64,000 nucleotides of DNA from Rhodococcus sp. Z13 (GCF_025837095.1 NZ_CP107551.1:1284352-1348351); one strand, 5' to 3'; shown: positions 53,471 to 62,354, numbered from the stretch's first letter. Program-made: numbers and translations. The notes: generated from the sequence alone by a model not told the origin.

Positions 53471-53525
53471 CACGCGACCGCCGGAGGACGGTGCGTTCGG
53501 CGGCCCGGCGTAGCACCATTGAGAA

Positions 53526-54479
53526 ATGATCGACGCGAGAAATGCCGATGCTCCGGTTCCCACTGCGCCCGACGCCGTCGTGCAGGCCCTCGGTGGTGCC
53601 GTCGCCTCGGTGGAGGCCGCGGTCGTCCGCCTCGAGGGCGAGGAGGCCGCGCCGGGTCTCGTCGAGCGGGTGCTCGATCTCGCGGGCGCACCGCATCTGG
53701 GCGATGTCGTCGCCACCCACAATGCGCTGACCAGGGCCGCGGCGATCGTCGACCACTCCGGTGGGCTGCCGGACGCCGACTGGGTGTCGCTCGCGGACCT
53801 GGGGCCGGTCCTCACCCGCACCGTGGCGCTGCTGCGCACCCACGTTTCGGCGTCCCTCGACGGTCTCGACCCCGAGGATGCCGTCGGGGAGCACGTCGAG
53901 CTGCTGCAGAAGATCGCCGTGGACGGTGCGCTGGGGGAGACCCTGCAACTGCTCGTCCTGGTCGAGGACTGCCTGTTCCTGTGGCACCGGATCCGGCTGG
54001 CGCGCGCGAACGAGGAGACCGCACCGGTGGCGGAGGCCCGTGCCGCGCTCGCCGGTCACTTCGAGCAGGACGCCGTCCTGCTGCGCCGCGCTCGTGCCGC
54101 GCTCGCCCGCTTCGCGGAGGGCACCCCGATCGAGGTGGTGCGCCGCCTGTCCTCCGGTCGCACGACCCGGGTGCTGGCCGGGCTGCGGCAGGATCTCGAC
54201 GACTTCCGGTGGGCCTGCCGCGCCGACGAGGCGGGCTGGCTGTCCGACGAGGATCCGGTGGTCGCGGAGGCCCTCGACTCCATCGACAGCCCGCTCAAGG
54301 CCGTCGGGGGTGTGCTCGGGGACGTCTTCGACCGCGGCCGGGCCCGGGTGGCCGGGACGTGGAGCCGTTCCGACGACACCGCTGCCGGGCCGGAGACCTC
54401 CACGGCGCCGGGCACCTCGGAGCCGGACACCTCCACGCCGGATGCTGCCACGGCGGACGGCACCGACACCCGCGACTGA
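53526..54479 (+). CDS. Helical protein of unknown function with disordered C-terminus
   Basis: A 317-residue protein, almost entirely alpha-helical by composition, rich in Ala, Leu, Glu and Arg, with no membrane segment. The last 45 residues are Thr/Ser/Pro/Asp-rich and probably disordered. No motif I know is visible. It follows the 691-residue protein by 55 bases on the same strand, so the two may be co-expressed. The start ATG lacks a clear ribosome site. Confidence 0.68.
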   Translation: MIDARNADAPVPTAPDAVVQALGGAVASVEAAVVRLEGEEAAPGLVERVLDLAGAPHLGDVVATHNALTRAAAIVDHSGGLPDADWVSLADLGPVLTRTVALLRTHVSASLDGLDPEDAVGEHVELLQKIAVDGALGETLQLLVLVEDCLFLWHRIRLARANEETAPVAEARAALAGHFEQDAVLLRRARAALARFAEGTPIEVVRRLSSGRTTRVLAGLRQDLDDFRWACRADEAGWLSDEDPVVAEALDSIDSPLKAVGGVLGDVFDRGRARVAGTWSRSDDTAAGPETSTAPGTSEPDTSTPDAATADGTDTRD

Positions 54480-54517
54480 CACTCCCTGCCGGAGTTCCTC
54501 GGCGATCCCGCCCGACT

Positions 54518-54577
54518 CTAATACCTAGCTCTGCTAGGGTTACCGCTATCCATAGAACTACTAGGTATTAGGTCGGG
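54518..54577 (+). promoter_or_regulatory. PadR operator region with several inverted repeats
   Basis: CTAATACCTAG (54518-54528) and CTAGGTATTAG (54561-54571) are perfect 11-bp complements 32 bases apart. The match extends to CCCGAC on the left and GTCGGG on the right with one extra base. Inside, CCTAG-N5-CTAGG (54524-54538) forms a second dyad sharing the left arm. The right arm runs into the ribosome-binding region of the padR gene, so binding would block its own synthesis. Confidence 0.75.
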
Positions 54578-54940
54578 ATGTTCATCGAGAAGGATCTGGT
54601 CGCCGCCGCCGCGACCCCGCTCGTGCTCGGGATACTCGCCGAGGGCGAGTCCTACGGGTACGCCATCATCAAACGGGTCAACGAACTGTCCCGCGGCGAG
54701 ATGCAGTGGACCGACGGGATGCTCTACCCGCTGCTGCACCGCCTCGAGCGGGCCGGGCACGTCTCGGCCACCTGGCGCACCGGCGACAACGGCCGGCGCC
54801 GCAAGCACTACGCCATCACCGATGCCGGACGAGCGGTGCTCGCCGAACGCGCCGCCCAGTGGTCGGTCGTCGCCGACGCCCTGCAACAGGTGTGGCGCTC
54901 GGCCCAGCTGCCTCCCGCCGCGGCGCCGGGGTGGGTGTGA
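54578..54940 (+). CDS. PadR family transcriptional regulator
   Basis: A 120-residue winged-helix repressor: LVLGILAEGESYGYAIIKRV (first helices), GMLYPLLHRLERAGHV (recognition helix and turn) and the wing GRRRKHYAIT, followed by a short dimerisation helix. Its stop overlaps the next ATG (TGATG), coupling it to a membrane protein with an HAAS (permease-prefix) domain, a standard pairing. Several CTAGG-type dyads directly upstream are its likely operator, with autoregulation. Confidence 0.94.
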   Translation: MFIEKDLVAAAATPLVLGILAEGESYGYAIIKRVNELSRGEMQWTDGMLYPLLHRLERAGHVSATWRTGDNGRRRKHYAITDAGRAVLAERAAQWSVVADALQQVWRSAQLPPAAAPGWV

Positions 54941-56283
54941 TGACCGTGGATGCGCACCTCGAATCCCGCATCGCCGACTGGCGCGGTTACGTCGCCGACC
55001 ATCGGGTGATCGCCCCCGCGGACATCGACGAGATGGAAGACCATCTGCGCGAACAGATCTCCGATCTGATGTCCGTCGGTCTCACCGACGGCGAGGCGTT
55101 CCTCGTCGCGGTCGGCCGGATGGGTGGCGTCGACGAACTCTCCCGGGAGTTCGCGCAGGAACACTCCGACCGGCTGTGGAAGCAACTCGTTCTCTCCCGC
55201 ACCGACCGGGGCGAGAACTCCGGCCGCACCGGGGAACTCGCCGTCGTCCTGGGCCTGGCGCTCGGTGCCGGACTCGCGGTGCGCGCAGGCTTCGAGTGGC
55301 TGAGCGAGAGCGCCCTGCTGCGCAACGCCGCCGTCCTGATCCTGCCCTTCCTCGCGGCCTACTTCGCGTGGAAGCGCACGATGCCGGCGAGAACGATTGC
55401 CGCACTGGCTGTTCCGTTCATTCTCGCTGCCGTGGTGCTCAACGTGTTCCCCTTCGAACCGGGCGGTGCCACCGAGATCGTCGCGGCGATCCATGCCCCG
55501 GTGGTCCTGTGGTTCGCCGTCGGATTCGCCTACACCGGCGGCGACCGGCGCTTGCACCGGCGGCGCATGGACTTCGTGCGGTTCACCGGCGAATGGGCCG
55601 TCTACCTGGCGTTGCTCGCGCTCGGCGGGGGAGTGCTCACCGGTCTGACCGCCGGTGCCTTCGACGCGCTGGGCATCGACCTCGAACCGTTCCTCGAACA
55701 GTGGATCATCCCCTTCGGCCCCGCCGGGGCGGTGATCGTCGCGGCCTGGCTGGTCGAGGCGAAGCAGCAGGTCGTCGAGAACATCGCACCCGTCCTCACC
55801 CGCGTGTTCACGCCGATCACGATCCTCATGCTCGTCGCACTGTTCGTCGCGGTCGTCGCCTCCCACAGCGTCGTCGACGTGGACCGGGGCCTGCTCATCC
55901 TCATGGATCTCATCCTCGTGCTCGTGCTCGGCCTGCTGCTCTACTCGATCTCGGCCCGCGACCCGTACGCCCCGCCGAACGTCTTCGACCTGCTGCAGAT
56001 CGTGCTGATCGTCGCGGCCCTGGCCGTCGACGTGCTCATGCTCGCCGCCATGGCCGGCCGCATCGCGGAGTTCGGGTTCACCGCCAACAAGGTGACCGCC
56101 CTCGGCCTGAACCTGGTGCTCATGGTCGACCTGCTGTGGGCGGCGAAGCTCGGAATCTCTTTCCAGCGCGGCCGCTCCGGTTTCGCGGCCGTCGAACGCT
56201 GGCAGACGCGCTATCTGCCCGTCTACGCGGTGTGGGCGATGTTCGCCGTGGTGGCGATCCCGCCACTGTTCCGTTTCGTCTGA
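54940..56283 (+). CDS. HAAS (permease-prefix)-domain membrane protein
   Basis: A 447-residue protein. Residues 1-90 form the HAAS domain (HLESRIADWRGYVADH; DIDEMEDHLREQISDL; EAFLVAVGRMG), which is always found with PadR regulators. About ten hydrophobic helices follow (from about residue 105 to the end), with no ABC or known transport motif. It may sense envelope stress or act as a regulated channel or permease; no function is established. It is translationally coupled to padR. Confidence 0.85.
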   Translation: MTVDAHLESRIADWRGYVADHRVIAPADIDEMEDHLREQISDLMSVGLTDGEAFLVAVGRMGGVDELSREFAQEHSDRLWKQLVLSRTDRGENSGRTGELAVVLGLALGAGLAVRAGFEWLSESALLRNAAVLILPFLAAYFAWKRTMPARTIAALAVPFILAAVVLNVFPFEPGGATEIVAAIHAPVVLWFAVGFAYTGGDRRLHRRRMDFVRFTGEWAVYLALLALGGGVLTGLTAGAFDALGIDLEPFLEQWIIPFGPAGAVIVAAWLVEAKQQVVENIAPVLTRVFTPITILMLVALFVAVVASHSVVDVDRGLLILMDLILVLVLGLLLYSISARDPYAPPNVFDLLQIVLIVAALAVDVLMLAAMAGRIAEFGFTANKVTALGLNLVLMVDLLWAAKLGISFQRGRSGFAAVERWQTRYLPVYAVWAMFAVVAIPPLFRFV

Positions 56284-56333
56284 TCGCCGTTGCTCCGCGC
56301 GGGGGCCCGGAGGCCGAGGACTAGGGTGGATCC

Positions 56334-57266
56334 ATGGCGAAGACGGACGGCGCCCCCGCGTTCACGATGCGGCAGCTCGCCGCGTTCGTCGCCGTCGCGG
56401 AGTGGGGCACCATCACCGCGGCCGCCGACGCCATCCACATGTCGCACTCCGCCCTGTCCTCGGCCATCACCGATCTCGAACACGCCCTCGACGCCAAGCT
56501 GCTGGTCCGGCAGCGGGCCCGCGGGGTCAAGCTCACGCCCACCGGGCACGTCGTCCTCGAACGCGCCAAGCTGCTGCTGCACCACGCCTCGGAACTCGAG
56601 AGCGACGCCCGGTCGGAGGCGGGCGACGTCGTCGGCCGGGTCTCCGTCGGATGCTATCCCTCGCTCGGGCCCACCCTCCTGCCGCCGCTCATCGCCGACT
56701 TCACCCGCGCGCACCCGCGGGCCCAGGTGGACTTCCACGAGGACACCCAGAACCGGCTGACGGGTCTGCTCGCCTCCCACGACCTCGACGTCGCGTTCCT
56801 CTACGACATCGACCTCGACCCGGAGCTGGAGCGGATTGCGCTGTCGGTGCGCAAACCGATGGTGCTGCTCGCCACCGATCACCCCCTGGCCGGGGAGCAG
56901 GCGGTGGATCTGCGCGACCTCGCGGACGAGCCGATGGTGCTGCTCGACGCGCCCCCGAGTTCCGGACACGCACTGGGGATGTGTGCGGAGGCGGGTTTCA
57001 CGCCCCTGATCGCCTACCGCACCCAGACCTTCGAGACCGCCCGGTCCTTCGTCGGTCGCGGTCTGGGCTGGACCCTCCTCCTGCAGCGTCCCGTCGGCGA
57101 CATCACCTACGAGGGGCACGCCCTGGCTCTGCTGCCCATCGCGCATCCGCCCGCCGAACCGGTGAACGTCGTTCTCGCGCGGCGGAAGAACGCCCATCCG
57201 AGCCGCGTCGCCCAGGCCTTCGCGGACTTCGTCGTCGCGGCCCACCGAGGCTTCACGGCGCCCTGA
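56334..57266 (+). CDS. LysR family transcriptional regulator
   Basis: A 310-residue LysR protein. The helix-turn-helix covers about residues 12-70 (RQLAAFVAVAEWGTITAAA; HMSHSALSSAITDLE), followed by the two-lobed periplasmic-binding-like effector domain. TAGGGT lies six bases before the ATG, suggesting a leaderless transcript. It stands directly ahead of, and in the same direction as, an MHS transporter and an FAD hydroxylase gene, so it probably activates aromatic-acid uptake and hydroxylation. Inverted repeats at 57298-57310 and 57362-57389 are candidate sites. Confidence 0.93.
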   Translation: MAKTDGAPAFTMRQLAAFVAVAEWGTITAAADAIHMSHSALSSAITDLEHALDAKLLVRQRARGVKLTPTGHVVLERAKLLLHHASELESDARSEAGDVVGRVSVGCYPSLGPTLLPPLIADFTRAHPRAQVDFHEDTQNRLTGLLASHDLDVAFLYDIDLDPELERIALSVRKPMVLLATDHPLAGEQAVDLRDLADEPMVLLDAPPSSGHALGMCAEAGFTPLIAYRTQTFETARSFVGRGLGWTLLLQRPVGDITYEGHALALLPIAHPPAEPVNVVLARRKNAHPSRVAQAFADFVVAAHRGFTAP

Positions 57267-57297
57267 GCTGCACGAACGGTCATTCTTCGGTATTTCC

Positions 57298-57389
57298 GGG
57301 GATATTCCCCATCTTTGTGCGCTTTTCAAACATATGTGACCGCGCTCAAATATCACCACTCGCGTCCGAACGCCCGTTAATTCGGACGC
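57298..57389 (+). promoter_or_regulatory. Inverted repeats upstream of the MHS transporter
   Basis: GGGGA-TAT-TCCCC (57298-57310) is a perfect 13-bp palindrome. GCGTCCGAA and TTCGGACGC (57362-57370 and 57381-57389) pair perfectly around ten bases. Both lie in the 152-bp gap between lysR and the transporter gene. A LysR protein commonly uses two sites like this, but the second could also be an RNA hairpin in the leader. Confidence 0.5.
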
Positions 57390-57418
57390 CTCCGGATCAA
57401 TGCCTGGAGGGCACATAC

Positions 57419-58747
57419 ATGACCGTTCTCGATGCGACGCCACAGGCGTCGGCAGTGGCCGCGCGCAAAGCCGCGCTCGGCAGCTTCGTCGGTACCGCCA
57501 TCGAGTGGTACGACTTCTTCATCTACGGCACCGCCGCCGCTCTGGTCCTCGGCCCGCAGTTCTTCCCCGGGACCTCCGAGGTCGCGGGCACCCTGGCCGC
57601 CTTCGCCACCCTCGCCGTCGGGTTCATCGCCCGCCCGATCGGTGGCATGGTCATGGGCCACTTCGGCGACCGCGTCGGCCGCAAGTCGATGCTCGTGACG
57701 TCCCTGCTGCTCATGGGCTTCGCGACCGTCGCGATCGGTCTGCTGCCCAACTACGCCTCCATCGGTGTCGCCGCCCCGATCCTGCTCGTCGCGCTGCGCT
57801 TCGTGCAGGGCCTCGGCGTTGGCGGCGAGTGGGGCGGCGCGGTGCTCGTCGCCACCGAGAACGCCCCGGCCGGCAAGCGCGGCCTGTACGGCGCGGCCCC
57901 GCAGATCGGTGTGCCCGCCGGTGTGCTGATCGCCAACCTCGTCTACCTGCCGCTGACGGCGTTCCTGCCCGACGGCGCATTCGAGGCGTGGGGCTGGCGA
58001 GTGCCCTTCCTGGCCTCCGCCGTGCTCGTGTTCGTCGCCATGTGGATCCGTCTCGGCCTCGAGGAGAGCGCCGAGTTCCGGGCCGCCAAGGACGCCCCCA
58101 CCACCGAGCACAAGCTGCCGATCATCGAGGTGCTGACCCAGCACTGGAAGACCGTGCTCCTCGCCGGTGGCACCTTCATCGCCACCAACGGCATCGCGTA
58201 CGCCTACATGGTCTACGTCCTCAAGTACGGCGAGAAGACCCTCGGCTTCTCCAACACCACGATGCTCATGCTGCTCATCGGCTCGTGCCCGTTCTGGATG
58301 GCCGGCATGGCCTACGCCGCCTGGCGCTCCGACCTGGTCGGCCGTCGCACCGTCTACATCCGGTCGTCCTCCGCGCTGGTCGTGGCCGCGGCCCTGTTCT
58401 TCCCGCTGATGGACACCGCGGTGCTCCCCGTCATGTTCGTCGCGATGCTCGGCCTCGGCTTCACCCTCGGCTGCTGCGCCGGCCCCCAGTCCGCCCTGTT
58501 CGCCGAACTGTTCCCCGCCCAGATCCGCTACAGCGGCGCCTCGCTCGGCTACCAGATCGGCGCCATCCTCGGCGGCGGCCTGGCCCCGATGATCGCGACC
58601 TCCCTGTTCGCCGCGACCGGCACGTCGCTGTCGATCACCGGCTACTTCGTGCTCATCGCCCTGATCAGCCTCGTCAGCATCCTGCTGCTCCGCGTGCCCT
58701 CCGCCGGGCACACCACCGTCCACAACTCCGTCGAGGAAGGTGCCTGA
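57419..58747 (+). CDS. MHS-family (metabolite:H+ symporter) MFS transporter
   Basis: A 442-residue transporter with 12 helices. The opening GTAIEWYDFFIYGTAAAL and the motif GHFGDRVGRKSML are typical of the MHS family, which takes up dicarboxylates, shikimate, betaine or aromatic acids with protons. The hydroxylase gene begins three bases after its stop and a LysR gene precedes it, so an aromatic acid is the likely cargo. GGAGG lies about ten bases before the ATG. Confidence 0.93.
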   Translation: MTVLDATPQASAVAARKAALGSFVGTAIEWYDFFIYGTAAALVLGPQFFPGTSEVAGTLAAFATLAVGFIARPIGGMVMGHFGDRVGRKSMLVTSLLLMGFATVAIGLLPNYASIGVAAPILLVALRFVQGLGVGGEWGGAVLVATENAPAGKRGLYGAAPQIGVPAGVLIANLVYLPLTAFLPDGAFEAWGWRVPFLASAVLVFVAMWIRLGLEESAEFRAAKDAPTTEHKLPIIEVLTQHWKTVLLAGGTFIATNGIAYAYMVYVLKYGEKTLGFSNTTMLMLLIGSCPFWMAGMAYAAWRSDLVGRRTVYIRSSSALVVAAALFFPLMDTAVLPVMFVAMLGLGFTLGCCAGPQSALFAELFPAQIRYSGASLGYQIGAILGGGLAPMIATSLFAATGTSLSITGYFVLIALISLVSILLLRVPSAGHTTVHNSVEEGA

Positions 58748-58750
58748 CCC

Positions 58751-60649
58751 GTGTCGACCTACTACCACCCGCCCAAGTACCCTGCGTCGATCTTCGACTC
58801 GATGACCCCCGACGAGGACGCCCTGGCCGTCGTCGTGGTCGGCGCCGGCCCGGTCGGCATGGCGGTCGCCCTGGGCCTGGCCCAGCGCGGCATCCCGGTC
58901 ACGATCCTCGAGGCGGCGGACCAGGTCTCCTTCGGCTCCCGCGCCATCTGCATCTCCCGGCACAGCCTCGAGGCCGCGGCCCGGCTCGGCTTCGGTGAGG
59001 AACTCGAGAAGATCGTGCTGCCGTGGGTCGGTGGCCGCAGCTTCTTCCGCGACCAGCAGGTCCTGCAGTTCCGCATGCCCCTGCGCGACTACGACGTGCG
59101 CCCGCCCATGATCAACGTCTCCCAGTCGGAGTTCGAACAGATCATGGTCGACACCATCGAGAAGAACCCGCTGATCACCCTGCACTGGCAGGCATCGATC
59201 GCCGGCATCCTGCGCGGCGAGGACGAGGTCACCCTCGAGGTCGACACCGCCGAGGGCAAGCGCCACCTGCGTGCCCGCTGGGTCGTCGCCGCCGACGGCG
59301 GCCGCAGCCGCATGCGCGAGCTCGCCGGTCTGCGTCTGCAGGGCACCAGCTACGAGGGCCGCTACGTCATCGCCGACATCCACTGGGAGTCCGACCTGCC
59401 GGCCGAACGCATGGTCTGGTTCGATCCGCCGAGCAACCCCGGTTCGACGATCATCATGCACAAGCAGCCCGGCAACATCTGGCGCATCGACTACCAGCTC
59501 GACCCGTCCGAGGACGCCGAGATCGAGACGCAGGAGGACGCGATCCGCGCCCGGATCGCCAAGCACCTCGACTGGCTGCAGAACGACCTGCCGTGGACCC
59601 TCGAGTGGAAGGGCTTCTACAGCGCCCGCGCCCTCGCACTCGACGAGTTCGCCCACGACCGGATCCTGTTCGCCGGCGACGCCGCCCACCTGGTGCCGAT
59701 CTTCGGCGTGCGCGGCCTCAACTCCGGCATGGAGGACGCCGAGACCCTCGCCTGGCAGCTGGCCGCCGTCGTCCACGGCAACGCCGAACCGTCGATCCTG
59801 AAGGCCTACTCCTTCGAGCGGCACAACGCCTGGGAGCAGAACGTCGCCAACGCCGGCAAGTCCACGCTCATCATGAGCCCGGGCAGCCACGGCTACCGCA
59901 CCACCCGCGACGCGATCCTCGCCCTCGCGGTGGGCCGCCCCGAGTTCGGTCACCTCATCAACCCGCGTCAGTCCAGCGCCACCCACGCCCGCCTGTCGCC
60001 GCTGACCTGGTCGGTCGCGCCCGGCACCGAGGGCGTGCTGCCCGGTGACCCGGTCGAGGACCGCCGCATCCGCGTCGCGGGCGAGGAGTCCTCGCTCAAC
60101 GTGGCCCGCGGCAACGGCTTCGCGGTCATCGGCTTCGGTCTCGACGAGGCCGGTGCCACCGCGCTGGTCGCCGCCACCGCGGAGCTGGCGAAGGCCTTCG
60201 AGCCGGAGAGCTTCCGCACCCTCGTCGTCGACTCCCCGGAGGTGGAGGGCGCCACGTCGATCGACGCCCCCGATCTCGTCGAGGCGCTCGGCGCGACGGC
60301 CGGCGAGGCCTTCGTGGTCCGGCCCGACGGGCTGCTGCTGTGCCGCGTCCCGGCCGCCGAGGTCGCCGCTGTCGCCGGGCCGCTGCGCGCCGGTGCCGCC
60401 CCCGAAGGCCCGGAGCTGCCCGCCCGTCCGGCGGAGCAGACCACCCCGGAGGAGCAGCACCGCGAGAACGTGTGGCTGGGTCTGTCGACGGCTCTGGACC
60501 AGGTCGCCGAGAACGACCGGGAGGGCTTCCTCACCCGCCTGGCGCTGATGCTCGGCTCCCAGGTCGACCACCGGCAGTTCGAGGAGGCCATCGCCGCCGC
60601 CGCGGACACCTCCCCGGTGCGTGTCGAGGAGCTGGCTCCGCAGGTCTGA
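58751..60649 (+). CDS. FAD-dependent aromatic hydroxylase with C-terminal DUF2783-like extension
   Basis: A 632-residue class A flavin monooxygenase of the MhpA/phenol-hydroxylase branch. GAGPVGMA (about residues 31-38), the ADGGRSRMR motif near 181 and GDAAHLVPIFGVRGLNSGMEDA near 310 mark the flavin domain. A thioredoxin-like domain covers about 400-550. The last 65 residues (ENVWLGLSTALDQVAENDREG and on) resemble DUF2783, a small protein usually encoded as a separate gene beside such monooxygenases; here it is fused. It hydroxylates an aromatic acid using NAD(P)H. The GTG start is three bases after the transporter stop, with GAGGAAGG in the transporter's last codons. Confidence 0.9.
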   Translation: MSTYYHPPKYPASIFDSMTPDEDALAVVVVGAGPVGMAVALGLAQRGIPVTILEAADQVSFGSRAICISRHSLEAAARLGFGEELEKIVLPWVGGRSFFRDQQVLQFRMPLRDYDVRPPMINVSQSEFEQIMVDTIEKNPLITLHWQASIAGILRGEDEVTLEVDTAEGKRHLRARWVVAADGGRSRMRELAGLRLQGTSYEGRYVIADIHWESDLPAERMVWFDPPSNPGSTIIMHKQPGNIWRIDYQLDPSEDAEIETQEDAIRARIAKHLDWLQNDLPWTLEWKGFYSARALALDEFAHDRILFAGDAAHLVPIFGVRGLNSGMEDAETLAWQLAAVVHGNAEPSILKAYSFERHNAWEQNVANAGKSTLIMSPGSHGYRTTRDAILALAVGRPEFGHLINPRQSSATHARLSPLTWSVAPGTEGVLPGDPVEDRRIRVAGEESSLNVARGNGFAVIGFGLDEAGATALVAATAELAKAFEPESFRTLVVDSPEVEGATSIDAPDLVEALGATAGEAFVVRPDGLLLCRVPAAEVAAVAGPLRAGAAPEGPELPARPAEQTTPEEQHRENVWLGLSTALDQVAENDREGFLTRLALMLGSQVDHRQFEEAIAAAADTSPVRVEELAPQV

Positions 60650-60672
60650 CCCCCTCCTGCGCGGCCGCACGA

Positions 60673-60706
60673 CGAGGCCCGGACACCCCGCGGTGTCCGG
60701 GCCTCG
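60673..60706. terminator. Bidirectional terminator hairpin
   Basis: CGAGGCCCGGACACC pairs perfectly with GGTGTCCGGGCCTCG (15 bp) around a four-base loop. It lies between the convergent hydroxylase and NAD(P)-binding protein genes and can end both transcripts. Confidence 0.85.
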
Positions 60707-60709
60707 CCG

Positions 60710-61369
60710 TCACCCGAGGCCGTCGAGTGCCTCGGTGATGGGGGTGTCGCCGTTGTTGAACTCGATCGTCCGCCCCGCGGTACCGGGACGCTCGAGTACC
60801 GCGGCGACCACGGCGGCGACGTCGGCGCGGCTCACCTTCCCCTTGTCCTGCGCGCCGTGCCCCTCGATCTCGATGCGGCCGGTGGGCGGATCGAGCGTCA
60901 GGGCGCTCGGGCCGAGGATCGTCCAGTCCAGGTCCGTGCCGCGCAGATGGGTGTCGGCAGCGGCCTTCGCCTCCGCGTAGGCATGGAAGGAGTTGTCCTC
61001 GGGCACGCCGTGATCGGGGCGCGAACCGTAGTACGAGACCATCACGTACCGGCGGACCCCGGCCTGCTGCGCGGCGGTCATCGAGGCGATGGCGGCGTCG
61101 CGGTCCACCGCGTAGGTGCGCTGCGGGTCGCCGCCTCCGGCACCCGCCGACCACACGACCGCGTCGTGTCCCTTCACCAGATCGGTGAGCTCGGCGAGAC
61201 CGAGCTTCTCGACGTCGGCCACCACCGGGGTGGCGCCGGCCTCGCGGACGTCGTCGGCGTGGTCGGGATTGCGGATGAACGCACTGGTCTCGTGACCGGC
61301 CTCGGCCAGCAACCGCTCGAGGTGCAACGCCACCTTGCCGTGGCCTCCGAAGAGTGCGATCCGTGCCAT
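60710..61369 (-). CDS. NAD(P)-binding atypical SDR (NmrA/SDR_a5-like)
   Basis: A 219-residue Rossmann protein with the opening ALFGGHGKVALHL nucleotide motif, an acid-rich second strand region, and conserved YVMVSYYGSRP with a YAEAK segment. It lacks the full YxxxK active site of classical SDRs. Such proteins act as epimerase-like enzymes, quinone reductases or redox sensors. The ATG at 61369 has AGGAGG eight bases upstream, which is decisive over the open frame beyond. It lies just downstream of the decayed glycosyltransferase on the same strand. Confidence 0.9.
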   Translation of the reverse strand: MARIALFGGHGKVALHLERLLAEAGHETSAFIRNPDHADDVREAGATPVVADVEKLGLAELTDLVKGHDAVVWSAGAGGGDPQRTYAVDRDAAIASMTAAQQAGVRRYVMVSYYGSRPDHGVPEDNSFHAYAEAKAAADTHLRGTDLDWTILGPSALTLDPPTGRIEIEGHGAQDKGKVSRADVAAVVAAVLERPGTAGRTIEFNNGDTPITEALDGLG

Positions 61370-61444
61370 GGGTCCTCCTGACGACGATGTTCGGTACCCG
61401 ACCAGCATGCCCCGAACGCGTCGCGGTGAATCCCGTCCCGTACC

Positions 61445-62273
61445 CGCCGAAGTACAGCAGATCGTCGAGTGCTGCCCGAATCGTCGCGGAAGAGGCCGTC
61501 TTCCGTACGGTCCTCCCGGCTCCGGCGGCTTCCACCGTCTTTCCGATCATGGCCTGGTCGGTCACGCCGGACATCGGTATCACGAGCAGTGGCAGCCCGT
61601 GGGCGAGTCCCGGAACGCCGTGGCGTGCCCGCCGTGCCCGACGACCGCCGAGCATTCCGGCACGAGTTCGTTGTGCGGCACGTACCGGTGCACGGTCGCA
61701 TTCGCCGGAACCCGCAGGCCCGCGGGATCGATGGCCGGCCCGGTCGTCACCACGGTCTCCACGTGCAGCGGGGTCGAACAGGGGATCGCAGCACACCAGC
61801 AGCAGGTCGGCGTCGAGACCCCTTGCCCGCGCGGCGATTCCGGCGGGCCCGTGCCGGTACGACCCGTCGAACATCGCGTAGATGGTGTGGAACAGCACCG
61901 CGTGACGCACCCCGGTGCGTGCCGTGGCGTCGAGCGCACCGAACGACACGGCATCGACGATCACGAGATTCGTCTTCTCCCGGGATATCTCGTCGTGCAC
62001 GTCGCGATCGACCTGCGGCGAGGTCGTCATCGCGACGAGCATCCGCAGCACGGACGGGGTGCTCAGCTGTATGTGGGAGTCCACTCGGGGGAGTTGTGAC
62101 AACAACGGAATCCGAGACCGACGGCCTCCGCCGCGGCGCGCTGCGACTCGTGGCCGAGCACCCGCACCCGGTGTCCGCGACGGCACAGCTCACGTCCCAC
62201 CGCGAATTCCGGGGATGGTTGCCGCCCCTTCGAAGGTGACGATCAGGACGCTCGCCACGTGCGACGCGGTCAT
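61445..62273 (-). pseudogene. Decayed UGT-type glycosyltransferase
   Basis: Pieces of a macrolide/UGT-type glycosyltransferase occur in different frames. The ATG at 62273 begins MTASHVASVLIVTFEGAAT. One frame over, FAVGRELCRRGHRVRVLGHE continues the N-terminal domain. Another frame carries TNLVIVDAVSFGALDA and LLVCCDPLFDP. The next has VHRYVPHNELVPECSAVVGHGG, the acceptor/donor loop. The earlier frame then resumes with LPLLVIPMSGVTDQAMIGKT. At least three frameshifts are needed, and the end after ALDDLL is lost. The order of segments is normal, so this is one gene that decayed in place. No intact copy is in the window. Confidence 0.85.
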
Positions 62274-62354
62274 TGCCCCGGTATGTGCCCGCCGCGGGTG
62301 GTGCCGGTAGCCCCGCACGAACGAAAACGCGCGAACGAGCGCGACGGAAAAGGA

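Noticed and set aside
57377-60670. A 1097-codon minus-strand frame opposite the transporter and hydroxylase genes
   Set aside because: It is a composition artefact; both plus-strand genes are complete with recognised motifs.
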